This document shows, piece by piece, positions 1 to 8,180 of a stretch of DNA of 64,000 bases (position 1 is its first letter; each line of letters begins with the position of its first letter). Both the position numbers and the translations under genes were made by a program. The notes beneath the pieces are model-generated. The model was not told the DNA's origin, did not search any database, and saw nothing but the letters and a program-made list of their open reading frames with translations. This stretch comes from Lewinella sp. IMCC34191 (GTDB lineage: Bacteria > Bacteroidota > Bacteroidia > Chitinophagales > Saprospiraceae). The stretch lies in assembly GCF_003390935.1 (NCBI RefSeq), contig NZ_QNQZ01000003.1:310001-374000 (forward strand), in the 5' to 3' direction.

Positions 1-1322
1 GTATCCAGATCGACGGCATCTTCCGCCCGGTTCAGTAGGGATACGGCACCCGGATGGTAGGTATGGTGAGTGAAACCAGTGCCAAAGCGAAGGTAATGGT
101 TGGGGTTGGGGACATAATCGAAGTCCATCTTCCCGCCGAGATCGTTGATGCCGCTGAAGTAACGGGCCCGAAACTCATCCTCGCCATTAGCGCTCAGACT
201 ATTGATTTCAATCCGGTAGCGGCTATACGTAGCCGTGGTATTAACGAACAATTTCGGACCGACCTGCCAGTTCCAGCGCGCGGCGGAGATCAGGTTTCCC
301 CAGTTGGTACCGCCCCCGTAGGTTTCCGTCTCTTCGCTTATCTCGGTTCGGAAGACGTCGCTGCCATTATAGAAACTCAAAAAGAGCCGGTGGCGGTCGT
401 TGACCTTATGCTGCAATTTTGCATTCAGATCGTAGAAATACAGACCAAGATCGGTTTCGGTGCCCGGGCCAGCCGTTCGTTTGAGTAGCGGGGCGGCGAT
501 TAGGTCGGCATAGGTGCGCCGCCCGGATAGGAGAACACTCGTCCTTCCCTTCCGTAGCGGACCGCTTAGGGTAAGCTTGGAGGAAATCAGCCCGAGTGAG
601 CCTTCCCCCTCCCATTCGTTGAGGTTACCCTCCTTCATATTGATGCTGAGCACGCTGGAAAGTCGCCCCCCGTACCGCGCCGGAAAACCGCCCTTGGTGA
701 GCGTCACGTTGCGTAGCGCATCGGCATTGAAAATGGAAAACACGCCCAGTAGGTGGGAGACATTATAGATCGGTACACCATCTAGCAGGACCAGGTTTTG
801 GTCCGGGCTGCCGCCACGTACGTAGAGTCCCGTGGCTCCCTCGCCGCCACTCTGGACGCCCGGGAGTAATTGAAGCGTTTTTAATACATCCACCTCTCCC
901 AGCAGGGCGGGCACCCGCTTTATCTGCGCTACGGGGATTTCCACGGTACTCATCTGCGTGCGCTGCTCGATGCGTTCGCCCTGATTGGAGGTGACAACTA
1001 CGGTTTCCAATTCCGCGGCACTTTGCAGGCCCAGGTCGATAGCGAGTGTAGCCGGCGGTTGCAGGATAAGCGTATCGCGGGAACCATATCCGATATAGCT
1101 GAACCGTAAGCGTAGGCTGTCCCGCCGGGGCAGCGTCAGGCTGTAGAAGCCGTACTCATTGGCGACGGCACCCTGTCCGGTCCGCAACTCCATAACATTG
1201 GCGGCGAGAAGCGCTTCGCCGCTTGCGGCATCCGTGAGGTACCCACTTACCGTCGTTTGACCGGTAAGTACGCCCGCCCACAGACAGGCACTCAATAATA
1301 GAGAGGGAGTGTAAAGAGGCAA
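1..1322 (-). CDS. TonB-dependent receptor, 3' end beyond the window
   Basis: This is the first ~440 codons of an outer-membrane TonB-dependent receptor; the frame is open from 1322 to the window edge. After a hydrophobic signal peptide (about residues 1-21, ending near LTGQ) comes a carboxypeptidase-regulatory-like domain (about 23-105, with the TDAASGEALLAANV stretch) and then a plug domain (about 120-225) containing LYVRGGSPDQNLVLLDGVP, typical of receptors in the CirA/FecA-like group. The barrel starts afterwards. No ATG is available near the N-terminus. The start is taken as TTG at 1322; an ATT nine bases upstream, preceded by AGGAT, is the other candidate. It lies 75 bp downstream of the pseudouridine synthase on the same strand. 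The substrate cannot be told from sequence. No SusD partner is adjacent on the visible side. Confidence 0.88.
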   Translation of the reverse strand, partial: MPLYTPSLLLSACLWAGVLTGQTTVSGYLTDAASGEALLAANVMELRTGQGAVANEYGFYSLTLPRRDSLRLRFSYIGYGSRDTLILQPPATLAIDLGLQSAAELETVVVTSNQGERIEQRTQMSTVEIPVAQIKRVPALLGEVDVLKTLQLLPGVQSGGEGATGLYVRGGSPDQNLVLLDGVPIYNVSHLLGVFSIFNADALRNVTLTKGGFPARYGGRLSSVLSINMKEGNLNEWEGEGSLGLISSKLTLSGPLRKGRTSVLLSGRRTYADLIAAPLLKRTAGPGTETDLGLYFYDLNAKLQHKVNDRHRLFLSFYNGSDVFRTEISEETETYGGGTNWGNLISAARWNWQVGPKLFVNTTATYSRYRIEINSLSANGEDEFRARYFSGINDLGGKMDFDYVPNPNHYLRFGTGFTHHTYHPGAVSLLNRAEDAVDLD

Positions 1323-1397
1323 GGTGGGGTCAATAGGTGTTATCCTAAAGGTAGTTGGGAGACCCGATCCCCGCTCTTTTCAAAGCGTTAAATTTTG

Positions 1398-2117
1398 CTA
1401 CCCCAACTTGCCCAGTTGCTTCACCATAGCGCGCATATCCTTCGGCAGCTCCACTTCGTAGTGCATCCATTGCTCCGTGACGGGGTGGGTGAAGCCCAGG
1501 CGGGAAGCATGCAACGGCACCCGGGAAAGCAACGGTCGCTCGACTTCATGTTTTCCTTTGTTGTAGCGTTTGCCCTTGATCTCGGAAAGAAAGAACTCGG
1601 TCCGCTTGCCGTAAAAAGGGTCCACGATGAGCGGGTACCCGAGGTACGCCAGATGCACGCGGATCTGGTGGGTCCGACCGGTAAAGATCTGCACCCCCAC
1701 CAGGCTGAATTTCCCCAGGGTCTCCATCACTTTGTAGTCGGTACGGGCGAATTTGCCGCCCCGGTTGGTGACCAGCATGCGGCCAACCTTCGAAGGGTGT
1801 GGGGCGATCGGCTCGTCGATCTCTCCCTCTTCCGGGTCCGGCACCCCATCGACCAGCGCCAGGTACACCTTTTCTACTTCACGGGCCTCAAACTGCATGC
1901 TCAGACCCCGGTGGGCATCCGGCGTGCGGGCAAAAACCAGCACGCCACTGGTCGGCTTATCTAGCCGGTGGACCGGGATGATGGTACCATAACGATCCGA
2001 GAGCAGTTGCTTCAGGTTCGGGGCATCGGGATCGTGGCGGTCCGGTACGGTAAGCACCTCGGCGGGCTTGTCCACGACGATCAGGTGTTCGTCTTCGAAG
2101 AGGATGGGAATCTTCAT
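1398..2117 (-). CDS. RluA-family RNA pseudouridine synthase
   Basis: The 239-residue protein isomerises uridine to pseudouridine in rRNA or tRNA in the cytoplasm. The family catalytic motif HRLDKPTSG is at about residues 50-58, with Asp53 as the expected catalytic residue. The second signature, GRTHQIRVHLAYLGYP, follows in the C-terminal half. There is no S4 RNA-binding domain at the N-terminus; the protein opens directly with the catalytic fold (ILFEDEHLIVVDKPA), as in the RluA/TruC-like short members. The exact target base is not predictable. A -7-like box (TACCTTTC) stands exactly 4 nt before the ATG, so the message may be leaderless. A second family member is at 44712-45371. Confidence 0.92.
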   Translation of the reverse strand: MKIPILFEDEHLIVVDKPAEVLTVPDRHDPDAPNLKQLLSDRYGTIIPVHRLDKPTSGVLVFARTPDAHRGLSMQFEAREVEKVYLALVDGVPDPEEGEIDEPIAPHPSKVGRMLVTNRGGKFARTDYKVMETLGKFSLVGVQIFTGRTHQIRVHLAYLGYPLIVDPFYGKRTEFFLSEIKGKRYNKGKHEVERPLLSRVPLHASRLGFTHPVTEQWMHYEVELPKDMRAMVKQLGKLG

Positions 2118-2121
2118 GGCG

Positions 2122-2129
2122 GAAAGGTA
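2122..2129 (-). promoter_or_regulatory. -7-like promoter box (TACCTTTC) 4 nt before ATG
   Basis: Read on the minus strand, TACCTTTC resembles the Bacteroidota -7 element TAnnTTTG (7 of 8). It ends 4 nt before the ATG of the pseudouridine synthase. A good TTG at about -33 is not obvious (a TTA sits 19 nt upstream). It is one of six boxes in this window with identical 4-nt spacing. Confidence 0.45.
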
Positions 2130-2149
2130 GGCTTTCGGGCCAGAACGCT

Positions 2150-2210
2150 AAGTCGTCCGTGCGTTCAGCGGTCGGACGGGAAGTCGTCCGGCGGGAAATT
2201 GTCCGACCGG
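2150..2210. repeat. REP-like intergenic repeat, copy A
   Basis: AAGTCGTCCG occurs at 2150 and 2181. A 9-bp inverted pair CGGTCGGAC / GTCCGACCG lies at 2169-2177 and 2201-2209. The same words (AAGTCGTC, TTGTCCGAC, GGTCGGA) recur in copy B at 4401-4460. Both copies lie just downstream of a minus-strand gene, so they could fold as hairpins in 3' ends of messages. Confidence 0.5.
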
Positions 2211-2245
2211 TTTAGGCATCTGACAAGCCCCCGGCGTATCAGCTT

Positions 2246-3010
2246 CTACTGAGAAGTCCTGCCGGTAACGACCCGCAGGCGCCGACTGTCACCGGCAGCG
2301 GGCAGGATATAGACGTTGGTGAAGGTGGACGTATCCAGCTCCAGTTGAAATTTCAGTCGGTCCTGCGGACTACCCGCCAGGTGCAGCGAGGCGGCGTAAG
2401 TGCCCGCGGTAAATTGATCCCGGTCGGAAGTGTGGGCGTAAGCGATACCCTTCAGCGAAGCTTGCTGGTCGCCCTCTCGGTCCAGCTCGACATCTACGGG
2501 AATAAGACCGGGGACCAGCTGCGTCACCCGAAGGTTGCCCTCGCCGGGGACGGGAACGAAGTAGTCGTTTTGCAGTAAGAGGGTAGGGAGAAAATCGTTA
2601 TCGGTGCGGGCGGCGGCCCCTTCAAAGATGCGGTGGAGCCGGGTGCCGAAAGTGGCCTGATTTACCTCTTGCCCTTCCTGGGGAATGCCCGCGAGCAGAA
2701 GACTGTAACGCCCACCGGTACCTAACCCGATGGTCTTGTGAAGCAGGTGCTGTCCGCCGGCGTGTACGTCAACGGTATAGCTTCCCGGCGAAAATGCCCG
2801 GTAGTCCGTGAGCTCGGCGTAGCTGAGGCTAAGGACGCTGGAATCGCCATCCTCCCCGACCAGGCTGACGCGAGCCGATGCGGAGGCAAATAGAAACTGT
2901 CCGACACGGAGCTCGGCCGGCGCGTTTGGTGTATTTGGTTTTCCGCATCCGGCGAATAGCAACACCGAGATCAGGAGGGCACAACAGCCGCGATCAGGCG
3001 TCATTTTCAC
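2246..3010 (-). CDS. DUF4397-like lipoprotein
   Basis: The 254-residue protein has a type II signal peptide with lipobox LFAGC (Cys22), so it should be a lipid-anchored envelope protein. The body (ELRVGQFLFASASARVSLVGEDG, then SYAELTDYRAFSPGSYTVDV and GRYSLLLAG) follows the pattern of DUF4397 domains: predicted beta-sandwich repeats found in Bacteroidota lipoproteins of unknown role. A second copy of the domain probably begins near residue 155 (RVTQLVPGLIPVDVEL). The start codon lies inside the last 17 bases of the upstream permease gene on the same strand, which suggests translational coupling. DUF4397 membership is judged by eye and is moderately sure; the function is unknown. Confidence 0.75.
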   Translation of the reverse strand: MKMTPDRGCCALLISVLLFAGCGKPNTPNAPAELRVGQFLFASASARVSLVGEDGDSSVLSLSYAELTDYRAFSPGSYTVDVHAGGQHLLHKTIGLGTGGRYSLLLAGIPQEGQEVNQATFGTRLHRIFEGAAARTDNDFLPTLLLQNDYFVPVPGEGNLRVTQLVPGLIPVDVELDREGDQQASLKGIAYAHTSDRDQFTAGTYAASLHLAGSPQDRLKFQLELDTSTFTNVYILPAAGDSRRLRVVTGRTSQ

Positions 3011-4277
3011 GATCTTGGTTTTTCGTCTTGTTCAGCAAAAAGGGCCGCCCCAGGATGATGAGCACCACGACCAGGACTAAGCCCCCGAAGGCCACGGGTT
3101 TTCCAATGGCCACCCGCAGGAGCAGGGCCAATCCGGTTACGACCCCACAGCCGATGCCCAGTGCGGGAATCCAGCGGCGCCGGTCGCTCTTCCGCCAGCA
3201 CAGCCAGTTGACAATACCGAAGGTGGCCAGGAAGACGAGACTCGCGGCCTCGACCAAGGCGCTCAGCGATCCGGTTACGGCCAGTACGCCGGCCAGGCTA
3301 CCCAGCGCTATGATCGACCGGTCGGGCACGTTGGCGCCGTTGGTATGATTAAACCAAGCCGGCAGCTCGCCCTGGCCGGCAATTTGCTTAGTGAGGTTGG
3401 CCGTGGAGAAGAGCGTGGAATTGATAGCCGCGGCGGTAGCAAAGCCGGCGGCTACGGTCATCACGATAACGCCCGTCTCCCCAAAGGCCTCGCGCGCAGT
3501 GATCGACAGGGCGATCTCTTTGAAGTCGATCAGCGTGGCGGCACCGCCCAGCACGGTAGCGCCAAGGGCGACCACGATGTACAGCAGGACCACAAAGAGC
3601 ACCGCACTCATAAGGGTAGGCATGAAGTACTTCCTGGCCTCTTTTATCCGGTCGTACTCGTAACTCAGGAGCTGAAATCCTTCGTAGGCCATAAAGATGG
3701 CTGCCCCGCCGATCAGCCCGGACCAGGCCGGTCGCGGCTCCACGCCGGCCGTCAGTTGGGTGGCATCCCATTGTGTAAGGCCGTACACCCCCAGGCCCAG
3801 CAGCACCAGCAGGTTGACGGATACGATCGCGATCTCCACTTTGGTGAGCTTGCCCACGCCGGCCAGATTGAGCCCGATGAGAGCGGCAACGATACCCGCG
3901 GCGAGCCCGCGCGTGAGCCACCCGCCCCCGTGAAAGGCGAAGGATACGTAATGCCCAAAGGCATAAGCATACACGGATATGGTGAGTACGTAGCCCAGGA
4001 TGAGCATCCAGGCCAGGCTGCCCCCCAGGCGTTCGTCGTTGAACTTCTCCAGGAAATCAAAGGCACCCCCGCCCTCGTGGAACGTATTCGACAGGTAGAC
4101 GTAGCTGTACGCCGAACTCAGCGCGATGATGCCGGTAAAGGCGAAGGACAGCCACGCCCACTGTGCGGAGACGGCGACGACCACGCCCAGCACCGTATAG
4201 ATACCGCCACCTACCATGCCCCCGGCCGCGAGAGCCCACACGGATACCGGACTGAGTTTGCTGGCGGAGTCGGACAT
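2994..4277 (-). CDS. APC-superfamily amino acid permease
   Basis: This is a 427-residue polytopic membrane protein with about 12 hydrophobic segments. The first helix carries the glycine-rich APC signature (AAGGMVGGGIYTVLG, residues 17-31), where family members bind the substrate backbone. Conserved features further on include a MAYEGFQLLSYEYDRIKEARK-type segment and the NSTLFSTANLTKQIA segment after helix 7-8. It probably imports an amino acid with protons. It lies downstream of an M19 dipeptidase and a FAH/RidA/D-threonine-aldolase-like operon, so D-amino acids or dipeptide products are plausible substrates; that is inference from context. The 3' end overlaps the DUF4397-like lipoprotein gene by 17 bp. 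Confidence 0.88.
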   Translation of the reverse strand: MSDSASKLSPVSVWALAAGGMVGGGIYTVLGVVVAVSAQWAWLSFAFTGIIALSSAYSYVYLSNTFHEGGGAFDFLEKFNDERLGGSLAWMLILGYVLTISVYAYAFGHYVSFAFHGGGWLTRGLAAGIVAALIGLNLAGVGKLTKVEIAIVSVNLLVLLGLGVYGLTQWDATQLTAGVEPRPAWSGLIGGAAIFMAYEGFQLLSYEYDRIKEARKYFMPTLMSAVLFVVLLYIVVALGATVLGGAATLIDFKEIALSITAREAFGETGVIVMTVAAGFATAAAINSTLFSTANLTKQIAGQGELPAWFNHTNGANVPDRSIIALGSLAGVLAVTGSLSALVEAASLVFLATFGIVNWLCWRKSDRRRWIPALGIGCGVVTGLALLLRVAIGKPVAFGGLVLVVVLIILGRPFLLNKTKNQDRENDA

Positions 4278-4400
4278 AGGGCCGAATTTTTAAATCTAAC
4301 CTGTCCTCTAAAGTGCTTTGCCCGGTATTGGTGCGATCGCCCAGCCGAATTTTATCCGTGCCATTCTCAATTTTCGCAGTCCTGGCTGTTCAGGGCACGC

Positions 4401-4460
4401 CAAGTCGTCGGAGCGATAATTTGTCCGACAAACCCCGGTCGGAGCACTGCTCGTCCGACC
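4401..4460. repeat. REP-like intergenic repeat, copy B
   Basis: It shares the words of copy A: AAGTCGTCGGA at 4402, AATTTGTCCGAC at 4418, GGTCGGAGCA at 4437 and TCCGACC at 4454. The last two form a tight hairpin with a two-base bulge, beginning 3 nt after the stop of the dipeptidase gene on the minus strand. It may act as a terminator or RNA stabiliser, but no clear U-tract follows. Confidence 0.5.
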
Positions 4461-4462
4461 AA

Positions 4463-5563
4463 TTATAGCACGGACCGCAACACCCGCAGCCAGTTCCCGG
4501 ACCGCAACCGCTCCCGATCGCCGGCCGAATAACCGCGCCGCGCCAGTAAAGCATCGAGTTTCGGCAGATCGGCAATGGTGTCCAGGTCATATGGGCACTG
4601 CTCGGTACCGAACAGGCCGTCCAGGTCGCTACCGATACCCGCGTGTCGGGCATTTCCCGCCAGTTGGCAGACGTAGTCGATGTGGTCCGCCACGCGCTCC
4701 AGACCGATCTTCAGCGAGCGGGGATCGTCTCGCTCGCGGACGTAGCCGGGGTGCAGCATCCAGGCATCCAGGGCGGCACCCACTACCCCGCCCCGTTCAA
4801 TGACCGCCCGCAATTGCTCATCGGTGAACTGCCGCTCGCCCGGTACCAGGGCCCGGCAATTTTGGTGACTGGCAATGACCGGGCCGTTGTAAATTTCCAG
4901 TGCTTCAAAGAAGCCTCGATCCGTGAGATGGGTGAGGTCCAGCAGCATCCGAAGGTCGCTCATCTCCCCCAGCAGCTCCCGGCCCGCCGGGGTAAGACCG
5001 CTACCGTCCGATCCCGTACCGGCGGCGTAGCGCCCCGGACCGAAATGGGCCGGCCCGATGGACCGCAACCCCTGCTCGTAGTACCGGTGCAGGTGATCAG
5101 GATTCACGATCGAATCTGCTCCCTCCAGGGCCAGGATATACCCCACCGGCTTCCGATCGGCCGGATCATCATCCTGCCACCGCGCCAGGTGCCGCTCCAG
5201 GCCGGCAGCGTCGACGATAGCGGTCATCTCCCCCGTCCGTTCCATTTCGCGGTACCAAGCCAGCTGACGCTGGGCATCGGCCCAGGCCTGCGCGGGGGAG
5301 TGCCACCCCGGCAGGCGAAGGGTGGCCGGGGGTTTGTCGGCGTGGTCTACCCGAGCGATCAGGGTAGCGAACACGAGTCCTACCCCACCCTGGCGCAACT
5401 CCGGCAGGGCGACCGTGCCGCGGCCGCGGTCCGGGTGGTCGGTAAGCCCCTGCGCGCGTTCCCGTTCCCGGATGGTGGTGACCGGCTGGTTAAGGTCGCG
5501 GTTGTAGGTCATGGCGTTGGTGGCCAGGTCCAGGTGGGCGTCAATGATTAGGGGGGGTGCCAT
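4463..5563 (-). CDS. M19 family dipeptidase (renal dipeptidase-like)
   Basis: This is a 366-residue zinc metallopeptidase of the amidohydrolase fold. The N-terminal metal motif AHLDLA supplies His10 and Asp12. The bridging glutamate is in LALEGADS, and further histidines are in LDLTHLTDRGF and IASHQNCRAL; IGSDLDG near residue 315 is the conserved C-terminal motif. M19 enzymes hydrolyse dipeptides, commonly L-D or D-containing ones. No signal peptide is seen (it starts MAPPLIIDAH), so it is probably cytoplasmic. It lies 209 bp downstream of the D-threonine-aldolase-like gene and 185 bp upstream of the APC permease, all on the minus strand, which fits peptide or D-amino-acid use. Confidence 0.9.
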   Translation of the reverse strand: MAPPLIIDAHLDLATNAMTYNRDLNQPVTTIRERERAQGLTDHPDRGRGTVALPELRQGGVGLVFATLIARVDHADKPPATLRLPGWHSPAQAWADAQRQLAWYREMERTGEMTAIVDAAGLERHLARWQDDDPADRKPVGYILALEGADSIVNPDHLHRYYEQGLRSIGPAHFGPGRYAAGTGSDGSGLTPAGRELLGEMSDLRMLLDLTHLTDRGFFEALEIYNGPVIASHQNCRALVPGERQFTDEQLRAVIERGGVVGAALDAWMLHPGYVRERDDPRSLKIGLERVADHIDYVCQLAGNARHAGIGSDLDGLFGTEQCPYDLDTIADLPKLDALLARRGYSAGDRERLRSGNWLRVLRSVL

Positions 5564-5609
5564 GGATGGGGAAGTTACTTATCGGGTGGCTAGGCGGGAT
5601 ATGGGCTCT

Positions 5610-5667
5610 CACAGATTGGCTGCGCCTGCACGGATTCGCTGCGCTCGGGCACAGATTTCCACGGATT
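5610..5667. repeat. Short degenerate repeats CAC(A/G)GATT with CTGCGC
   Basis: CAC(A/G)GATT occurs four times, at 5610, 5629, 5650 and 5660; the first two are each followed by a CTGCGC word. The block sits in the gap between two minus-strand genes and is non-coding in appearance. Its role is unknown. Confidence 0.5.
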
Positions 5668-5772
5668 ATTCCGGCAGGGCATCGGGATAGCGCGGATTTT
5701 GAAGGGCCGCTTGTCGGGTGGTCGAGAAGCAATCCGCCCCAGACCAAGCACAGCCAAATCGTAAATCAGAAA

Positions 5773-6888
5773 TCAAACCCCAATCCGCCGATCCCGGGCC
5801 ACCACCGCCCAGCTACCCTTCACCCGCCCATCCACCACCGGTAGCATCTCCTGATAGAGATTCACCGTGGTGCAGACGTGGGCAGGAACGGCGAGATAGG
5901 GATCGCCGACCGAGATGCCCTCCGTCGACGGCACGCGGACGACCAGGTGCTCCTCCCACTGACCCACTACCTCAAAATCCGGCAAATCGGGAAAGGTCAT
6001 ACGCGGTTGGGCCTTATCCGGCGAGATAGCCTTCGAGCCCATATCGAAGCAGAGTTTTTCCCCGTCGATGACCGACAGTACCCGCGTCAGCACCAGGGCG
6101 GCCGGTTGGAAACCCCACTCCGGAAAGGCGTCTCCGTAGCCGGCGTCCCACAGGAAAAAGGTGCCGGGGCTGACCCAGACGTTCTCGTGGCCGACGTAGA
6201 AGGGGAAATTGGGGGATCCGGCGACGATGATCTCCAGGTTCGTGGACATGTTTTCACCTGCGCTCCGCCGCAATGAATCCACTTCTGCCAGGGCGGCTTT
6301 GGCTTGGCGTTCGCGTTCCGCGTCTTGGGGGTTACGGATGTGGCCGTCGTAGAGGTGGAAGCCACGCAACTCCAGGCCAGGCAATTGTAGCATTAGCTCG
6401 ATCAAAGCCGGCGCTCGATCCGGGGGGATTCCGGTACGGTCCATGCCCGGGTTGATGTCGACGTAAACCGGTAAAGGGTCGTCGGCGAACAGCCCGGAGG
6501 CCATTCGGGCGCTGTCCGCGTTGTCGATTAGGCTCGCAAATTCGGTATCGGGATACAGCGCCCGCAGTTCCCGCCAGCGCTTCGCCTTCACCCGGGAAAG
6601 CTGATAGCTCAGCAGTACCCGTTCGGCCCCCACCGAACCCAGCAGCTCGCCCTCGCTGACGGTGCTGCATTTGAAGCGCGTAATCCCACGCTCGATGGCC
6701 ATGCGCGCAACGTCCGGGTTCTTGACCGTCTTGATGTGGGGTTGCAGACAGTGGCCGTTCGCGGTCGCGGTGAGTTCGAGCGCGCGGTCGATGTTGGCGG
6801 CAACCTTGTCGGGGAAAACGAGGAGGGCGGGTGAGTCGACCTCGTCCAGATTGTGCACACCATAAGTATGGTCGAGCTGCCCGTTCAT
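5773..6888 (-). CDS. D-threonine aldolase / D-serine dehydratase-like PLP enzyme
   Basis: This 371-residue fold-type III PLP enzyme has an alanine-racemase-like barrel followed by a C-terminal domain. The PLP lysine should be Lys53 in LQPHIKTVK, matching the RPHxKT motif of the family. The phosphate-binding region shows GSPNFPFY, and the C-terminal metal motif AHVCTTVN (His337, Cys339) matches the zinc/manganese site of D-threonine aldolases and eukaryote-type D-serine dehydratases. The likely reaction is cleavage or dehydration of a D-3-hydroxyamino acid. The start codon overlaps the RidA stop by one base (TAATG), so the genes are co-translated. RidA would clear the 2-aminoacrylate-type imines that such enzymes release. 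The precise substrate is not decided by sequence. Confidence 0.88.
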   Translation of the reverse strand: MNGQLDHTYGVHNLDEVDSPALLVFPDKVAANIDRALELTATANGHCLQPHIKTVKNPDVARMAIERGITRFKCSTVSEGELLGSVGAERVLLSYQLSRVKAKRWRELRALYPDTEFASLIDNADSARMASGLFADDPLPVYVDINPGMDRTGIPPDRAPALIELMLQLPGLELRGFHLYDGHIRNPQDAERERQAKAALAEVDSLRRSAGENMSTNLEIIVAGSPNFPFYVGHENVWVSPGTFFLWDAGYGDAFPEWGFQPAALVLTRVLSVIDGEKLCFDMGSKAISPDKAQPRMTFPDLPDFEVVGQWEEHLVVRVPSTEGISVGDPYLAVPAHVCTTVNLYQEMLPVVDGRVKGSWAVVARDRRIGV

Positions 6889-7277
6889 TACGCGGAGAGC
6901 TTGGCGATCACGTCGATCTCGACCTTGATACCGTGCTTGAGACCGGACTGTACGGTCGTGCGGGCCGGACGGACCCCGGTAAAAAAGGTGGCGTATTCCG
7001 CGTTGAAACGATCGAAATCGTCGCTGTCGGCCAGGTGAACGGTGACTTTCACCACGTTCTCCATGCCGGCCCCTCCGGTTTCCAGGATGGCCTTGATATT
7101 GTTGAGTACCCGGCGGGTTTCCTCCTCGATGGTGCCAAGTACGACGCTGGAGGTGGCAAAATCGACGGGCGTCTGTCCGCTCACGAAGAGCAGGTCGCCG
7201 ACGATGACGCCGTCCGAATACGCGCCGGTAACGAAGTCTTCCTTCCGCTGGGGGTGGGTGATGCGTGTTTTTTCCAT
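6888..7277 (-). CDS. RidA family enamine/imine deaminase
   Basis: At 129 residues the protein has the normal length for the YjgF/YER057c/UK114 family. RidA proteins hydrolyse reactive enamines and imines released by PLP enzymes. The active-site arginine is Arg106 in RPARTTVQ, and Glu120 in KVEIDVIA is the second conserved residue, so the protein looks catalytically competent. It lies between the FAH-family gene (3-bp gap) and the D-threonine-aldolase-like gene (1-bp overlap), which makes a role in removing imines from that enzyme likely. It is cytoplasmic, usually a trimer. Confidence 0.93.
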   Translation of the reverse strand: MEKTRITHPQRKEDFVTGAYSDGVIVGDLLFVSGQTPVDFATSSVVLGTIEEETRRVLNNIKAILETGGAGMENVVKVTVHLADSDDFDRFNAEYATFFTGVRPARTTVQSGLKHGIKVEIDVIAKLSA

Positions 7278-7280
7278 AAG

Positions 7281-8141
7281 CTATGCCCCGTAGGCCTTTA
7301 CGTGTTGTTTGCTGGTGCCGAGGCCGTCGATGCCGAGTTCGACCACGTCGCCGGCTTTGAGATACCGATTGGGTTTCATGCCCAGGCCGACGCCGCTGGG
7401 GGTACCGGTACTGATGACGTCACCCGGCAGGAGGGTCATGAAACGGCTGATGTAGCTGATGCACTGGGGCAGGTTGAAGATGAAGTCGCTGGTGTTGCTG
7501 TCCTGCACCGTTTCCCCGTTCAGTTTGAGCCACAAGCGCAGCTTGTGCGGATCGCCGATTTCGTCCGGAGTAGCGATCCAGGGCCCCAGCGGCGCGAAGG
7601 TATCGGCACTCTTACCCTTTACCCACTGCCCACCGCGTTCGATCTGGAAGGCGCGTTCGCTCACGTCGTTGTGCAAAAGGTAGCCGGCCACGTGGTTCAT
7701 GGCGTCCGCCTCGCTCACGTAACTGGCGCGCTCGCCGATGATGACGGCCAGCTCGACCTCCCAGTCGGTCTTGGTGCTGTCTTTCGGGAGCACGATATCG
7801 TCGTACGGACCGGTAATGGCCGAGGTTGCCTTCATGAAAATCACCGGTTCGGTGGGCGCCTGGGCACCGGTCTCAGCGGCGTGGGCGGCGTAGTTCATCC
7901 CCACGCAAACGATCTTGGAAGGCCGGGCGCAGGGGGCGGCCAGGGGGGTGCCGGCATCGACCACCGGACAATGATCGCCGTGCTCCTCCAGCCAGGTCGC
8001 CAGGCGGGCGGGGCCACCGCTGCCAAAGAAGAACTCATCGTAATCGGCGCAGAAGCCGGATACGTCGATGCGCGTACCGTCGGGACGTTGGATACCGGGC
8101 TTGGGAATAGATTCTTTGGGTTGGAAGCGGATCAGTTTCAT
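7281..8141 (-). CDS. Fumarylacetoacetate hydrolase family protein
   Basis: This 286-residue protein has the FAH catalytic C-terminal domain from about residue 70: CVGMNYAAHAAETG, then FMKATSAITGP, the metal-binding ExE in DWEVELAVIIG, and GDVISTGTPSGVGLG near the C-terminus. Members act on 2-oxoacids and beta-diketones (ureidoglycolate lyase-like, hydratases, oxaloacetate decarboxylases). It is the first gene of a compact three-gene unit with RidA and the PLP enzyme. A plausible job is processing the oxoacid made downstream of a D-hydroxyamino acid, but this is inference. A -7-like box TATCTTGC lies exactly 4 nt before the ATG. Confidence 0.9.
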   Translation of the reverse strand: MKLIRFQPKESIPKPGIQRPDGTRIDVSGFCADYDEFFFGSGGPARLATWLEEHGDHCPVVDAGTPLAAPCARPSKIVCVGMNYAAHAAETGAQAPTEPVIFMKATSAITGPYDDIVLPKDSTKTDWEVELAVIIGERASYVSEADAMNHVAGYLLHNDVSERAFQIERGGQWVKGKSADTFAPLGPWIATPDEIGDPHKLRLWLKLNGETVQDSNTSDFIFNLPQCISYISRFMTLLPGDVISTGTPSGVGLGMKPNRYLKAGDVVELGIDGLGTSKQHVKAYGA

Positions 8142-8145
8142 GCGG

Positions 8146-8153
8146 GCAAGATA
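8146..8153 (-). promoter_or_regulatory. -7-like promoter box (TATCTTGC) 4 nt before ATG
   Basis: On the minus strand TATCTTGC ends 4 nt before the FAH-family ATG at 8141. No TTG stands 19-21 nt upstream, so the call rests on the box and on the spacing shared with five other genes. Confidence 0.4.
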
Positions 8154-8180
8154 GTACCCGCGGGCGGTTCCGGCTACCGG

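Noticed and set aside
3345-4532. 395-codon plus-strand open frame opposite the APC permease
   Set aside because: The permease frame shows regular membrane helices and the APC signature; the antisense frame lacks any pattern.
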